Assembly (NCBI GenBank): GCA_036320915.1
Contig: JAXBDG010000008.1
Coordinates: forward strand, 930,001 to 994,000
Length of the DNA stretch: 64,000 nt
Reading direction: 5' to 3'
DNA from: Linnemannia elongata
Lineage: Eukaryota; Mortierellomycota; Mortierellomycetes; Mortierellales; Mortierellaceae
Under the pieces are notes generated by a model. The model did no database searches. It was not told where the DNA came from and worked only from the letters and a program-made list of their open reading frames with translations. A program made the translations under genes and the position numbers. Of the stretch, positions 12,717-24,025 are shown one piece after another; positions within the stretch are counted from its first letter, which is position 1, and the number at the start of each line of letters is the position of its first letter.

Positions 12717-15700
12717 TTACTGAGCAGTGGTACTAGAGCGCTCTTTGATTTGTTTTGACAATGACACGGCGTGGTCCCAGCATTCTCTGTTCAGGGTCAA
12801 CTCACCCTTACTCAATGCCACGAGTCTATACAATATAGACGAAGAGAATCACATCACTTTGTCAGGAACGAATAGTAACACACGAAAAAAGAGATGTTCA
12901 CGAGTTCGCTCGTGGTCCAATAGAGTTTCTTGTTCCTGGCCCCCCTCCCCTTGTTTTTGTCTTCCGTTCCTTACAATTCCGAGGGGTGCTCGAGTAGATA
13001 GAAAGCAGTAAAGAAGGGTGGGCAATAAAAGGAGAGAAGAGAGGAGGGGGGATCAAAGAGGCATCATTCGTAGGAGAAGAGCAGGGAGGAGGGGGAGGAG
13101 CAATTGTGTTTCTGGTTGGCGGTGTCAGCTTTGTTCTTACCTTGCAAGAGAGATGTTGAGTGCGAGGTCATTAGGGGTAATCAGGGTCGATCCAGCAGCT
13201 GAGGCAGCCTTGCGCTGCTCCATAAACTCTGTCTCGATTTCCTAAATATGATTTGCCCACAGAGAGAAGGGGAAAATGCGCGGGAAAAAGAGAGTGAGTG
13301 AGAACCAAAAATTAAGTTCGGTTGTTGGTCGCGGCGGTAAAAAAAGAAAAACAGGGAAATAAAAAATGGCGGCAAAACCGCTATGACAATCAACAGCCGA
13401 CAACAACAATGACAACAAAGGTATCTTTTTGTTTGAAACACAGCGATCAAAGCAAGAATGAAAGAGAGGGCAAAGACAAACGGCGGTCGATTCATGCAAT
13501 CGACCTCCCGCCCTCCCATGGAAGATATTCCCGTCCGTTAATTACCTTGGCCATATCCTCTGAAAACTTGTATTCAGCGAGGCGCAAAGCGCTAATGTAT
13601 CGGCGGAAGGACTGGAGCTGTTCCTCTGTTGGCTCTGACTGCTGCTCGGGCATGGATGGCTCAGGCGTCAAAGTAATCCCGCAGTCAACCTGACAAAATC
13701 AAATATCGAGCGGTAAAAGCAACGATATGGTAAGTGAACAGGTCAACCAATACGTGACCCCTACTTCTTCCCGCCAAAAAAAAAAATTAAAAAGACAGAC
13801 AAAAGGCAACAATGGACTTACAGGAACCAATGAACTGCCGAAGGAGATGATCAACAAGGAAATGTCGGTCTGGAACTCGAGGTTGTTGTATGGGAAAACG
13901 TAGTTGAGGGTCTGGTACAGACTGACATCTGTTACCGCCTTCAAGTTCTTGATACCTATGTAAAGAGCAGCAACAATGGGAGGAAAAAAAAAAAAAAAAA
14001 AAAAGAACGAAGTTAGCTGCTGATATAAAAGAATGGCTCACTTAAAAGGCGCAACAAGAGTATACAACAAAGCATTACCTTGATCGACCAAAGTACCCTC
14101 CTCCATGGCGGTCTCGTCCAGGAGCAAAAGAGTGCCACGGGTGACCTGGAGCATTCCCGAACACAGCTGCTCCTCACCACGGGGGTAAAAGTAATTCTTG
14201 TTCAAGTTCGCAAGAGTCATGGGAATAGCGTGAACTTTGGGCAACACGCTCTTGACCACTTTCTCAAGGCTCTTGGCGACTGGAGAGTTGGCTGTAGTAT
14301 CCTTGAGGTTCAAACTGAACTTGCCAAGAACAGCTCCACTTGGGCGCGAGTAGCTATAATAAGTGCCATCATAATGGAGAAGGATTGAGTATGTATGGTA
14401 AACGGTAACTGATCGTTCAGGACCCCAGGCTGACATGCGAAGATACTTACACTCTGGCCAAAAGATGGAGGAGAACAAGCTCTGCTGCAAACTTGTCCCC
14501 GCGGACAGCTTGAGCAATGTACCGGATCAACTCGTCACGAATGGTCTTGGCATCCTTGACGAGCTTCTCGATATCTTCCTCAGTGGGGCGACCATTCACT
14601 GTCAACTCAGGGTGTCCGTGATCATCAACCTTGTTCATGAGAATAGCGTGGACAGTAGGAATACGAGGTCCTGCAGCCGACTCTTCCTGGAAGTCAAATG
14701 AGTCTCCTGACGACCTATAACGTCAATTTAAGAAAGAAAGAAAACAACATGATCAACATGCTTGCTTTGAGGCACTGCCATATTGACCTTATAAATACTT
14801 GGCCGTGAGCTTACACTTTGTCGCTGGCGCCCAAGACTCCGATGACCTCGATCATATCAGTCACTCCAATGCTAACGTCTGAAGAATGAGTCTTGACAAC
14901 AGCAGCAAAGTGGCTGACTGCGGGGAAAGGGAATCGCTCCGCAATGACCTCTGATGCCTTCGTCTCCTCAAGTTTCAAACCTATGTCCATTGATGTAAAT
15001 AACTGTCAGTGGGTAGGTCCTGAAGAACCATAGGTTCAGTCCCGCTTCATTGGTCATGATGGGTGTTGCGTTGTGACATACCTTGGAGAGCAGCATCCAA
15101 ACCGGCGGGCTTGTCGGCATCCTTGACCCACTGCGACTGTCCTGGAACAGAAACGCAGTAGTAGCTGCTCCTGAGATCCATTAATTCCTGATTCTGGTGC
15201 GAAGCCAACATCTATAGTAACAAGGTGGATGGAATTGATAACCATCGTAAGTCTCCAGCTGTTCAATTGTATGCTGTCCTGTTTCTTCCTGTGTTTCCCA
15301 ATGCAGCAAACCATCATACCTGGTCCTCATGGGGTCCGTCTGAATATCTATGGCAAACAAAGGCCTATTATGTATAACCGAGACATAGATAAAGTCAGTT
15401 TTGATATGACTTCGCAAAGCATGTCAACTGAAAATTGTCACTGTTGAAATCACATACCTCCTCGCCATCAGGCTTGTTGGAAACAGTCGATGCAAACAAA
15501 GCAACCTCCTGCGAGAGCTCGGTATCCTGAACCATGCATTTGAAGCGAACAAGAGAGTTCAAGGGTAAGGTGTTGATCGATTGGGCATCCAGCACAGGGA
15601 TCTATTTTCACGATTGAGGGGCGAACAAATGCATAGTGTAAATATTTCAGGTACTCTCAACTCAAGGGGGTGCTGAGGTATAACATTGGGGTTCCAAGAG

Positions 15701-15988
15701 CACCATTCCTCTTTTGAGTGGCTCAATACCTTGGAAAGCTTCTCGCGGGTATCGAACAGCTCCTGGAAGTGCTTGGTCACGCCAAAGTCATCCTTGTCGG
15801 TGGACGCTCCCTCCTTCCAGTTCTTGCCTAAGTGTGATGCCAAGTTGAGTTTTGATTAAGTGTGATTCCATTTTGGTGAATGTATGGTGTCAAGCTTGTT
15901 GTTATATGATGATTTAATGCCTATAGCTTGTATTCTTCTTACGAAAAAGTTCCTGAATAGTTTCCAATGGACGTTCAATTACACTCAT
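12717..15988 (-). CDS. MCMBP: Mini-chromosome maintenance complex-binding protein
   Basis: Eleven exons: 15988-15943, 15827-15730, 15601-15458, 15187-15082, 14980-14815, 14714-14451, 14353-14079, 13955-13822, 13689-13546, 13241-13141 and 12825-12717, giving 528 residues with all phases consistent. Family landmarks are LPLNSLVRFKCMVQD near the N-terminus, the central segment HAILMNKVDDHGHPEL, LGKFSLNL, and a helical C-terminus containing ALSKGELTLNRECWDHAV. MCMBP/ETG1 proteins bind MCM3-7 in place of MCM2, help to unload or protect MCM hexamers in the nucleus and, in plants, are needed for sister-chromatid cohesion. The protein is slightly shorter than its plant and animal relatives (about 590-640 residues). 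It shares a 260-bp divergent upstream region with the small gene at 16249. Confidence 0.93.
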
Positions 15989-16248
15989 GTTTAAAAAGTT
16001 GATCGTTTGGTTAATGAATGAAAGAAGGAAGAGGTGTGATTTCTCAGGTTTTCTTTTTTTGTGACCTCTGTTTGACCATATTAATTTTGGTGGCGTTATG
16101 CCCACCATGCAGGCCTCAAAAGGCCGGGCGGCTTCGTTTTCCTTCTCTTCACTCAGTCTTTCCTTTCAATCCGCCTCGGCAGACCACAACATAACTCAAC
16201 ACACTACGACTATAATCTCTACCTTTCTACACCTCACCAACGGCAACC
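15989..16248. promoter_or_regulatory. Divergent promoter between MCMBP and the YABBY/HMG-like gene
   Basis: The two start codons face away from each other across only 260 bp, so the genes must share or overlap promoters. On the plus strand a pyrimidine-rich leader (about 16137-16230) ends 19 bases before the start at 16249. No specific factor site was recognised. Confidence 0.6.
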
Positions 16249-16633
16249 ATGGCAAAGGCCCAGCGCATCAGCGTGTCGAAGTCACATGGTAACTCCACTT
16301 GCTCTACGTGCTGTCTAGCAAGAGAACGTAAGGCTTCCTAACATTACTTATATCACGGCTCCTTATAGCGTCTCGTTCCAAGAGACAACCCACCGCTTAC
16401 AACTTGTACATTAAAGACGAGCTGCCGAAATACAAGGCCGCCCATCCTAATATCGAGCACAAGGTGAGCGATGTACCCTGCTACATTCCGAGGAAACCTT
16501 GCGGCACACCCTGAGGATCCATTTGCCTAATAATAGGTGCTAACGGTTACCTCTCGTTTCATAGGAGGCGTTCAGACAAGTCGCTTACCTCTGGAAATAT
16601 GCCCCCGAGAACACAAATCGCACGCCCTCTTAG
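16249..16633 (+). CDS. Small YABBY/HMG-box-like protein
   Basis: Three exons, 16249-16288, 16369-16463 and 16565-16633, encode only 67 residues. The core SKRQPTAYNLYIKDELPK followed by NIEHKEAFRQVAYLWKYAP matches the helix-loop-helix YABBY motif, an HMG-box relative best known from plant YABBY factors and found as a stand-alone mini-domain in fungi. A nuclear DNA-binding role is inferred from the family; nothing outside the domain is present except a basic leader. It is divergent from MCMBP and convergent with the ARP9-like gene, whose stop lies 252 bp away. Confidence 0.85.
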
Positions 16634-16884
16634 GCATTCCTCAGAAATGGTGCGCCAACCTTACGGGCCCTCCGGTCCCTCCCTCACCCCACCTGTTCTT
16701 GGCGCCGTGCTGATATCTGTACATTTGTTCATAGCTATCCTTTCTTGTCATAGTACGACCATCTTTCTACATCCACAATAGTAAAAATCGCTTTTCTTTG
16801 TTCATTATACCCTGTTTTGTTTGTTTAATTCGTCTTCCGTGAAAAAAGGCCTTCGTGTCTGCCTCGTTCCATTTGTGTCGTTGT

Positions 16885-18936
16885 CTAAAAGGTTTTCGTG
16901 TGCACAACACTGGGTCCACTCTCGTTGTAATCCACCTTGTTGATGTAATTACGGGGGTCCGGGAAGATCAACTACCATCGCATAAACAAAACAAACACAA
17001 TACATGTTTAGCATATAGTGACCCATAATCATCTCACCTCTTTCTTTGATCCGTCCTCGGATCCAATAACAAACGCAATGCGGGATCATTATACGTTCTT
17101 ACCTTGGCAACAATCTCAGAACCAAGGAATCCAGCATGGACGATCGAATCCTTCAAGGCAGGGAAGTAGTCGGGAACCTTCAAGAACTTAACATCGCGCA
17201 CTTGGAACTCTCCAAAGTTTTCAGACACTGCCAACGAATCTGAGAGCTCGCTTTCAATGCGGGATTGCAGACCTACAAGAGCAAGATTCAAAGTAGAAGG
17301 GTAGGGGTTAATCTCCACAGCATAGCTTGACCCTCTAGTTCACTCTGCGTCTAGTTTCGCAAATGGAGCATACCCTTAATCTGGCAGGTTCCTCCTGTGA
17401 CGATGATCGACTCCCATAATGACTGACGCTTTTCGGCTTTGCAGGCGTACTGTGCGGCATGGATCGCCTCGATCAAGGTTTGCACACGCTTTCCGACAAG
17501 ATCGGGGTTGAACAGTGCCTCGGCAGCCTTATATCTCACTGAACCGACAGTGAACTACAGGATCAAGAGAAAACAGCTTATTGTTAGAAATCGGAGGATC
17601 ACTAATGGTAACACAGCAGGTTGAAGCACCGTCCCACACCTACTACTCACCTTTTTGCCGTTGTATTCAGCCTGCGCCCTGGTCTTGTTCTCCTTCTCGT
17701 CCTTGTTCAAAACTTGACAAACTCCTGACTCTTTCAAATGCCGAGCAAACTCCAAATCCAATGGCTCTCCGTATTCACGAACAAGCTGAGCATCGCCCTT
17801 AAGGAGCTCCAAAAAGTGCTTGTCAATGTCTGAGCCAGCTAATGGGATTGACTGAATGGCGTGACGCTGGATCTGGGTGTCAAGGATAGGTGTGATTTCT
17901 GAAAAGGATGCAAACGTAGATCGTTAGTTGGGCCATCCTTGTGTGTCATTCTGTTTGAAAATATACACTCCTGTCACCGATCGATCATGACTCTGTCAAT
18001 ACCTGTGCTATTATGTCCAATGTCAATGACGAGTCCAGTCACTGCCGCGCAGCCATAAAGGGTCATCAAGGGCTCCTCTGCAAGATACAGTCCAGGAACA
18101 TTAAAGTTCTCGAAAAAGATCTGTGTGATTCGCTCGTGCTCCTCTTTTGTCCAGTCTGTGGGAACGACCATCAACACAGGCGACGCGTTCCTGGATCGCT
18201 TAATCCCGAGCTCTCTAAACAAAACATGGCGCCTATTACAATTAAGATATTTCCTTTAGTTTTCACGAGCCAGTTTCCATTGACACCAATGTCTTCGATC
18301 AAAAAATTAGGTCCAGTCCAGTCAGACCATCTGTCTTTAGTCAAAATCTCACCAGAGTGCTTCCATTGCAGCCCAATCTTTGACAATTCCATCCTGAATG
18401 GGTGTGGTGACTGTGAGTTCGCTCTCTGGGTATTGCTGCAGGGCTTCAGTTAATGCGCTTCCACTGTAGTAGATTGTCTGAGGTTTGTTGCTCTCGTTAT
18501 CCTTTGCCTGTTCCTTGTTCTCGACAGCTCCTTCAGCAGCCTGCTCGGTCTTTTCAACTTTGATGTCAGCACTACTGGCAGTCTCTGACACAGGGGTCTC
18601 TGAAGTAGTCTCGGCAGTTGTCGTTGCTGTAGCGGCCTCAGTCTCTGCAAAATCAGTTGGCTCAGGGGCGACCGTTCTTGACCCTACAAGCGAGCGTATC
18701 GTCTAAAAGCGCAGAAAAGGGGAGTGAAGAGTGTTGGAAAGACGCGCTACTTGTTTTGAAGTTTCAGTGCTCCCTGGAGATGGAAGTGTTTGTTTCCAAT
18801 CAGAACAACGGAGTGAAATGAGTCAAGGAAGCCGTACCACGTGTGGGGGCTTGTTGGTATCGACGACGTTGATGCCGGCCTTGGTGTTCCATGATCCTGA
18901 ATGGAGAACGACAAAGTTTTCCTCCCTGAGAGCCAT
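16885..18936 (-). CDS. ARP9: Actin-related protein, Arp9-like chromatin-remodelling subunit
   Basis: Seven exons: 18936-18838, 18702-18353, 18232-18003, 17898-17651, 17554-17374, 17272-17103 and 16971-16885, giving 454 residues. The N-terminus (VVLHSGSWNTKAGI) is an actin-type phosphate-1 strand. It is followed by a low-complexity Thr/Glu-rich insertion at about residues 45-95, then GLVIDIGHNSTE, the subdomain-4 region, SIIVTGGTCQIKG and the C-terminal VDYNESGPSVVHTKTF. The last block and the overall length are typical of fungal Arp9, which pairs with Arp7 on the helicase-SANT-associated segment of SWI/SNF and RSC ATPases. Nucleus is the expected location. Arp4 or another nuclear Arp is a less likely alternative. 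Its start faces TVP23 across 228 bp. Confidence 0.87.
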
Positions 18937-19164
18937 TTGCTGCAGAGTCGTTCGTAGGTCGATTCGAGTTAGTAAAGAGAGAGTGATGGCACATCAGAAG
19001 GGGACAGCGCGCCTTGTCCAAGAAAACAAATCTCAGGTCACGTGTGCCCAACCTCAATGTGACTTGTCGTTGGATCTGCAGCCCTTTAGACTTGCCACGA
19101 AGTGTACAACGTCCCTGGCGCAAACCATCATCTCTCAACACTCGCAACTACAACCACGAACATA
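18937..19164. promoter_or_regulatory. Short divergent promoter between ARP9-like gene and TVP23
   Basis: Only 228 bp separate the proposed start codons, so control of both genes must lie here or in the first introns. The sequence is mixed in composition with no clear TATA box. Confidence 0.5.
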
Positions 19165-20348
19165 ATGGTACGACTCGCCGTCAGCAGGATGCCAGGGAAC
19201 TTGGCTTTATTGAGAAAGACACTAACGTCTGAGGAGTGAACTTTGCTTGTGTACTGCTTAAAATTAGGCAACGACAGACCGACAGAATCTCTTGTCGGAC
19301 GAACAGCCCATGGGCAACAACCAGCTGGAGCCAGACCTTGAGGCTGGCAACCAGCCTTCTCTCTTGAAGCAGTCAAGGTACGTACGCACTGGAGTATTTC
19401 AACTGACACCGGGAAAGGAAGGCGCAGTACGCATAGACATCAATAGGAAAGCGATTATGTCAGGAACATCCAAGGCGATAGTTTTCAAATGTGGTGGCTA
19501 CGCCTACAGTATGACTCTAACAGCTCAATGGTTATACAGGAGAGGGCAGTTACGGAGACTTGACACTACTAGGGCTAGGAGCTGAATCGACGGTCCAGGA
19601 ACTACATGCTCGATTGGCTAACGTAGATACTGACCCAGACGAACGCGTCTTCCTTTACTTTGGCCTCTCGTAATATTAGCCACCCTGTCTGCTTAATCTT
19701 TCATTACCTCTTTCGCGTTGGTGCCATCTGCACCTACTTTTTCGGCACCTGGTTCACAGACAACTTTGTTTTGATCTTTGTTCTTTGTGTATTGATGCTC
19801 GTCTTTGATTTTTGGACTGTCAAGAATGTTTCAGGACGTCTCTTGGTCGGCTTGCGCTGGTGGAGTGAAAACAAGGAAGATGGTACTACCACCTGGCTCT
19901 TTGAGTCGCGCGATGTAAGTCGTAGCAGAGGGCGTCATTTGGGCATGTGTGTGAAATGACGACTATTCAGAAATGAGTAATATCATTTCCAGGGAACGAT
20001 ACTGACGTAATACTTACTTTTTAACGTTCGCCCTAATAGCCGAGCCGGCCACTCAACCCGGTGGACTCTCGCCTCTTTTGGACCGGACTGTATGTCGCCC
20101 CTGCTGTGTGGGCTGTCTTTGGCATTCTCTGCATCTTGACCTTCAAGCTCAAGTGGCTCTTGATTGTGGCCGTTGCGTTAGCATTGAACTTTGCCAATGT
20201 CATTGGATACACCCAGTGTGACAAGGATGCGAAGCAAAAGTGGGCGACAGGATTCGCCTCCAACATGTTGGGTGGTTCTGGCGCTGGAGGCATTATGGGG
20301 GGATTGATGAGCCGAGGTATTACTCGCATGGCCGGATCCATGTTCTAG
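19165..20348 (+). CDS. TVP23: Golgi membrane protein TVP23
   Basis: The secure exons are the one ending at 19377 (AG|gtacgt), 19680-19914 and 20040-20348. They encode a four-membrane-segment protein: HPVCLIFHYLFRVGAICTYF, LIFVLCVLMLVFDFWTV, the segment after SRLFWTG, and WLLIVAVALALNFANVIGY. This is the TVP23 family of late-Golgi vesicle proteins that interact with Yip4/Yip5-type proteins. The N-terminus is uncertain. One model uses a first exon consisting only of the ATG at 19165-19167, spliced in phase to 19286 (212 residues in total). The conservative alternative starts at the ATG at 19310. The C-terminus has the usual Gly-rich tail. Confidence 0.88.
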
Positions 20349-20979
20349 ATGCACACGAAATACCTTTCAAACTAGCGGCATGCGATAAACATAAAGAAAA
20401 AAAAAGTTGTGCTTCTGTACTTATGATAGGTTGATGGCTATTGGACAATGAGGGGTCGACGTGCGAATGCTGACGATTTGTTGGATGAACCGTGCATCCG
20501 TTCGATCATGATGGTGTCCAGTGCGGGTGTCCGGTTGAAATTTGCCTGTGTCCGGAACCGATCGAAAAAAAAAAAACCAAAAAAAAAAAAAAAAAAAAAA
20601 AACGCGATGAATTCTTACAGGATTCAATTTAGCGACTGATACAATGATCGCAAGATGACTTTCTCTGTCGCGGTTTGTTCTTTTGGCGAGGCTAACCTTT
20701 TGCTCCTCCCCTGCTTTTTTTTTTTTTTTCTTTTCGGGTCGCACCTCCTTTTTTTTTTTTTTTCTTTTCAAGTCGCACCTCCTTTTTTTTGTACTTTTCC
20801 TCGTTATGAATTTGTTCGCTCATTCATCTCCTCTTCTTCCTCGTCTTCATCACTTTTCCCGCATCCCTTCTTCTTCAATCACCTCTCGGACACTCTCACT
20901 TCCTCGCTCACTTTGTACTCCCATCCACACCACCCGACCGTTACACCGAACTTTTAGCACCATTCCCACTACCAAGAAC
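20349..20979. other. Intergenic region with polypyrimidine leader of the aldo/keto reductase
   Basis: A/T homopolymers (A run around 20580-20602, T runs around 20716-20730 and 20750-20763) precede a CT-rich leader that reaches the start at 20980. Open frames here come from the pyrimidine tract. Confidence 0.5.
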
Positions 20980-22334
20980 ATGGCCTCAACACACACCGAC
21001 AGTGCCCCCGTTGGCAACCCCCAGGCAGCCGGCATCATCTACGTCCAAGGCGTGCCCACTCCAGAGACCCGACTGACCCTCGGCGGAGTCATCTCCGTCT
21101 CTCCCATGGCTATCGGCACATGGGCATGGGGTGTAAGCGAAGAAAAATTTTCCGCGGACAAGAAATGATTGGCCTTATGAAATGTAACTAAAACGAGATC
21201 ATTTTGTGTTCAATGTAGGACTCTGTCTGGGGATACAAGCCAGAGATGTTTGATGACATTGCAGCGACTTGGGATGTGCTGCAGGCCGAAAGCTCAGGGA
21301 TCAACTTTTTCGACACAGCCGAGGTCTACGGCAAGGGTGAATCGGAAAACATCATCGGTAGACTGCTGAAGAAGAACAGACAGGAGGGGAAGCCCCTTCC
21401 TATTATCGCCACCAAGTTCATTCCCTACCCGTGGAAATGGAGGTGAGAAAAGTTGTGCTCTAGTTGACATAGAGCGAAGATCTTTGTAAGGAACCCTGTC
21501 TAACCTCTCTATCCATGTTCTCTATTCTAACATTGTATAGCTACCCAAGCTCCCTCTTGAACGCCCTCAAAGGATCGATCGAGAGACTCGGCGTCGATGT
21601 CGTTGACCTATACCAGATCCATGGCCCTATCCACCTTCGTAGCGTTGAAGTCGTTGCCGATGCCCTTGCCGAGGCTTTCAAGTTGGGACTCGTCAAGTCT
21701 GTCGGTGTCTCGAACTATTCCATCGACCAGATGGTGCGCATGCACGCCGCTCTGGCTAAGCACGGCATCCAATTGGCCTCGAACCAAGTCGAATTCTCAT
21801 TGCTCCGTCGTTACCCCGAGACATCGGGTCTGATCGCCAAGTGTCACGAACTCGGCGTTGCCGTGCTTGCATACTCGCCCTTGGGCATGGGTCGACTCAC
21901 TGGAAAGTACACCGCCGAGAACCCTCCTCCTTCAGGCCGCAGGTTTTCGAACTACCCTATGACTGAGTTGACTCCCTTACTGACTGTCATCGAAAGGATT
22001 GCCAAGGAGCATGATGTCCCAATGAGTGCTGGTAAGTGGGCTAATGCCCTACCGAGTAATATGCAATAATGTGCTCACGCTTATGAAACGCGTCAACATG
22101 CAGAATTGGTTCTTTATAATGTTCTTAACACACTTAGCTTGTGTTCATTTTTCGGTAGTCGCTCTCAATTACACAATTGCAAAGGGTACCATTCCTCTGG
22201 GAGGAGCCAGAAACCCTGATCAAGCTCGCCAAAACGTCAAGGCTTTTGGCTGGAGACTCTCGGACAAGGAGGTCGAGGAGCTTGATGACGTTGCACTCGT
22301 CGGCGACAAGGGTGTCTTCTGGCAGCATGGATAA
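20980..22334 (+). CDS. NADPH-dependent aldo/keto reductase
   Basis: Four exons, 20980-21132, 21219-21442, 21541-22031 and 22159-22334, encode 347 residues, a normal AKR length. The catalytic tetrad is present: Asp83 and Tyr88 in FFDTAEVYG, Lys117 in IIATKF, and His153 in YQIHGP. The coenzyme-binding end is seen in GTIPLGGARNPDQA. The C-terminal block IPLGGARNPDQARQN...FGWRLS is like the plant plastid AKR At1g06690 and related pyridoxal-reductase-type enzymes rather than aldose reductases. A cytosolic carbonyl reductase is expected; the substrate cannot be told from sequence. The start is the first ATG after a CT-rich leader. Confidence 0.93.
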
Positions 22335-24025
22335 AGGGATATCGTACTGCGATTGTCCGCCACTTCTTCATTATCTACCTAACAATTCTATAACCCCCCC
22401 CCCCCCCCCCCCCCCTGTGCATAGTTTTAATAAAGCTCAAGATATCTACGTTGGTGACAGCTCTGTACGCTACTAAGGACGTAGCATTGGCAATATTTTG
22501 ACTTCGTTCATTTCAGTGATGTGTCGGCAGATGCGCTCTTTCGCCCAATGTAAGGTTCAGTCGAGAATTCTTTTTAACAAACAAACAGATGAGAAGCAAT
22601 TAGCAACAAACAAGCAGTAAAACGTGCGACCCTTACTCCTCACTAAGCTCTAATATACTAGTTTATGTAGATTAATAGGGACTCGCGTGAAGGAACAAGT
22701 AGTAACCTACACGGTTACCAATGATGACCTAGACTCGCCAGTCCTTATTTCTGCTATTATTTTTTTTCTATCGCATTTTAGGATGACCTTTCCTTCCTTC
22801 CTTGGCAACAGCCTTCGACAGGGGAATATGTGCACTTTTGCTGCGCGATCAATTAGAATTAGTGCCATGGCAGGTCGACTTTTACCTTCAGCAGTCATCT
22901 CTTCCCTCTCCCCTTTTAACCTATTCCTTTTAATTGTCTGTGAAGGTTAGCCAAGAAGTGCCATAGCCACGGTCGTCGCAGTCCCTTGCATTTTTGAATG
23001 TCTTTGCACGGTTACTTTTATTTTCATTTTCCAAGGTTTTGCATGCGGGATGAAATTCAAGAGAGTATCGGAATGACAGGGCTTTTTGTCGAGAATTGAT
23101 AGGCGGGTGGGGTGTGCGTGCGTGTACGATTGTTTTGTGTGATCGAGTGGGGATATGGGGGTACAAGAGAAAGGGCCAAGCAAAATACAAATGGAAAGAT
23201 AATAGAGTCGAGAGCCACGAAAGTGGGCTGAGATGGAAGAGAGCGATTATGGAGTGAGTGAGTGTGAAGGAAAATAAAAAAATAAAAAAAAAAAAAAAAA
23301 AAAAAAAAGTGCGAAACATCAGAAACATCCGCTGCTGCGTTCTGGAGGAACGTCCGGGGGAGTAGGAGGAGGAGGAAGAGAGGCAGGGAAATGAACCTTC
23401 TTTCGGTGACAAACCGGTTGTCCCTGGGTTGAGCTTCTTGACTTTTTTTTTTTTTAATTCCCCTTCCTTTCTATGCCTCTTTTTTACCCTTTTTTGCCAC
23501 TCAGTCCCCCCTCCCTGTTCATTAATATCATTTGGCAATCAACATCATCATCATCATCATCATCATTGTATTTTATCCTTCTTGTTCCATGCCTTCTATA
23601 GGCCTTCTTTTTTTCTTTTTTGTTTCTTTGTTCCTTTACTCCTCTGTTCCCTTTGTTCCTTCCTTCCTCCCTTCCTTGTCTGTTCCCCTTCTACCGGGAA
23701 TCCTCTCCGCCGCGCACTATCGCACTCACGCTTCTTCTCCCTCCTCCTCCTCCTCTCTGTCTCTCGTCCTCGTCCTTCTTTGTCGACTTTATATTTCTTA
23801 TTTATTCACACCTTCCACCTTCTTTAACTCATCCCCTCTTCCTCCCTCCTCCATTCACCCTTCGTTCCTCATTCCACTCCATCCTTCCTCCCCCTCCTCT
23901 CTTCAACCCCTCCTCATACATACCAACACCAACACCAACACCACCTCCTCCTCCTCCTTCCCTAACTCCCTCTCCCCTCTTTCACCCTCATTGTTGATCA
24001 CTTGGCCTTTGCCACAATCAACACC
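22335..24025. other. 1.7-kb intergenic region upstream of the ABC transporter
   Basis: It holds a 22-C homopolymer 60 bp past the aldo/keto reductase stop, an A-rich run (about 23276-23308), a short ATC repeat around 23547-23566 and, from about 23430, a strongly CT-rich leader that runs to the start codon at 24026. No gene could be supported on either strand. Confidence 0.5.
22394..22415. repeat. Poly-C tract, 22 bases
   Basis: An uninterrupted C run in the 3' region of the aldo/keto reductase gene. It is the only long G/C homopolymer in a window where other long homopolymers are A or T. Confidence 0.9.

Noticed and set aside
22930..23538. 202-codon minus-strand frame
   Set aside because: Composed of Lys/Phe homopolymers and Ser/Leu/His low complexity opposite the CT-rich leader of the ABC transporter.
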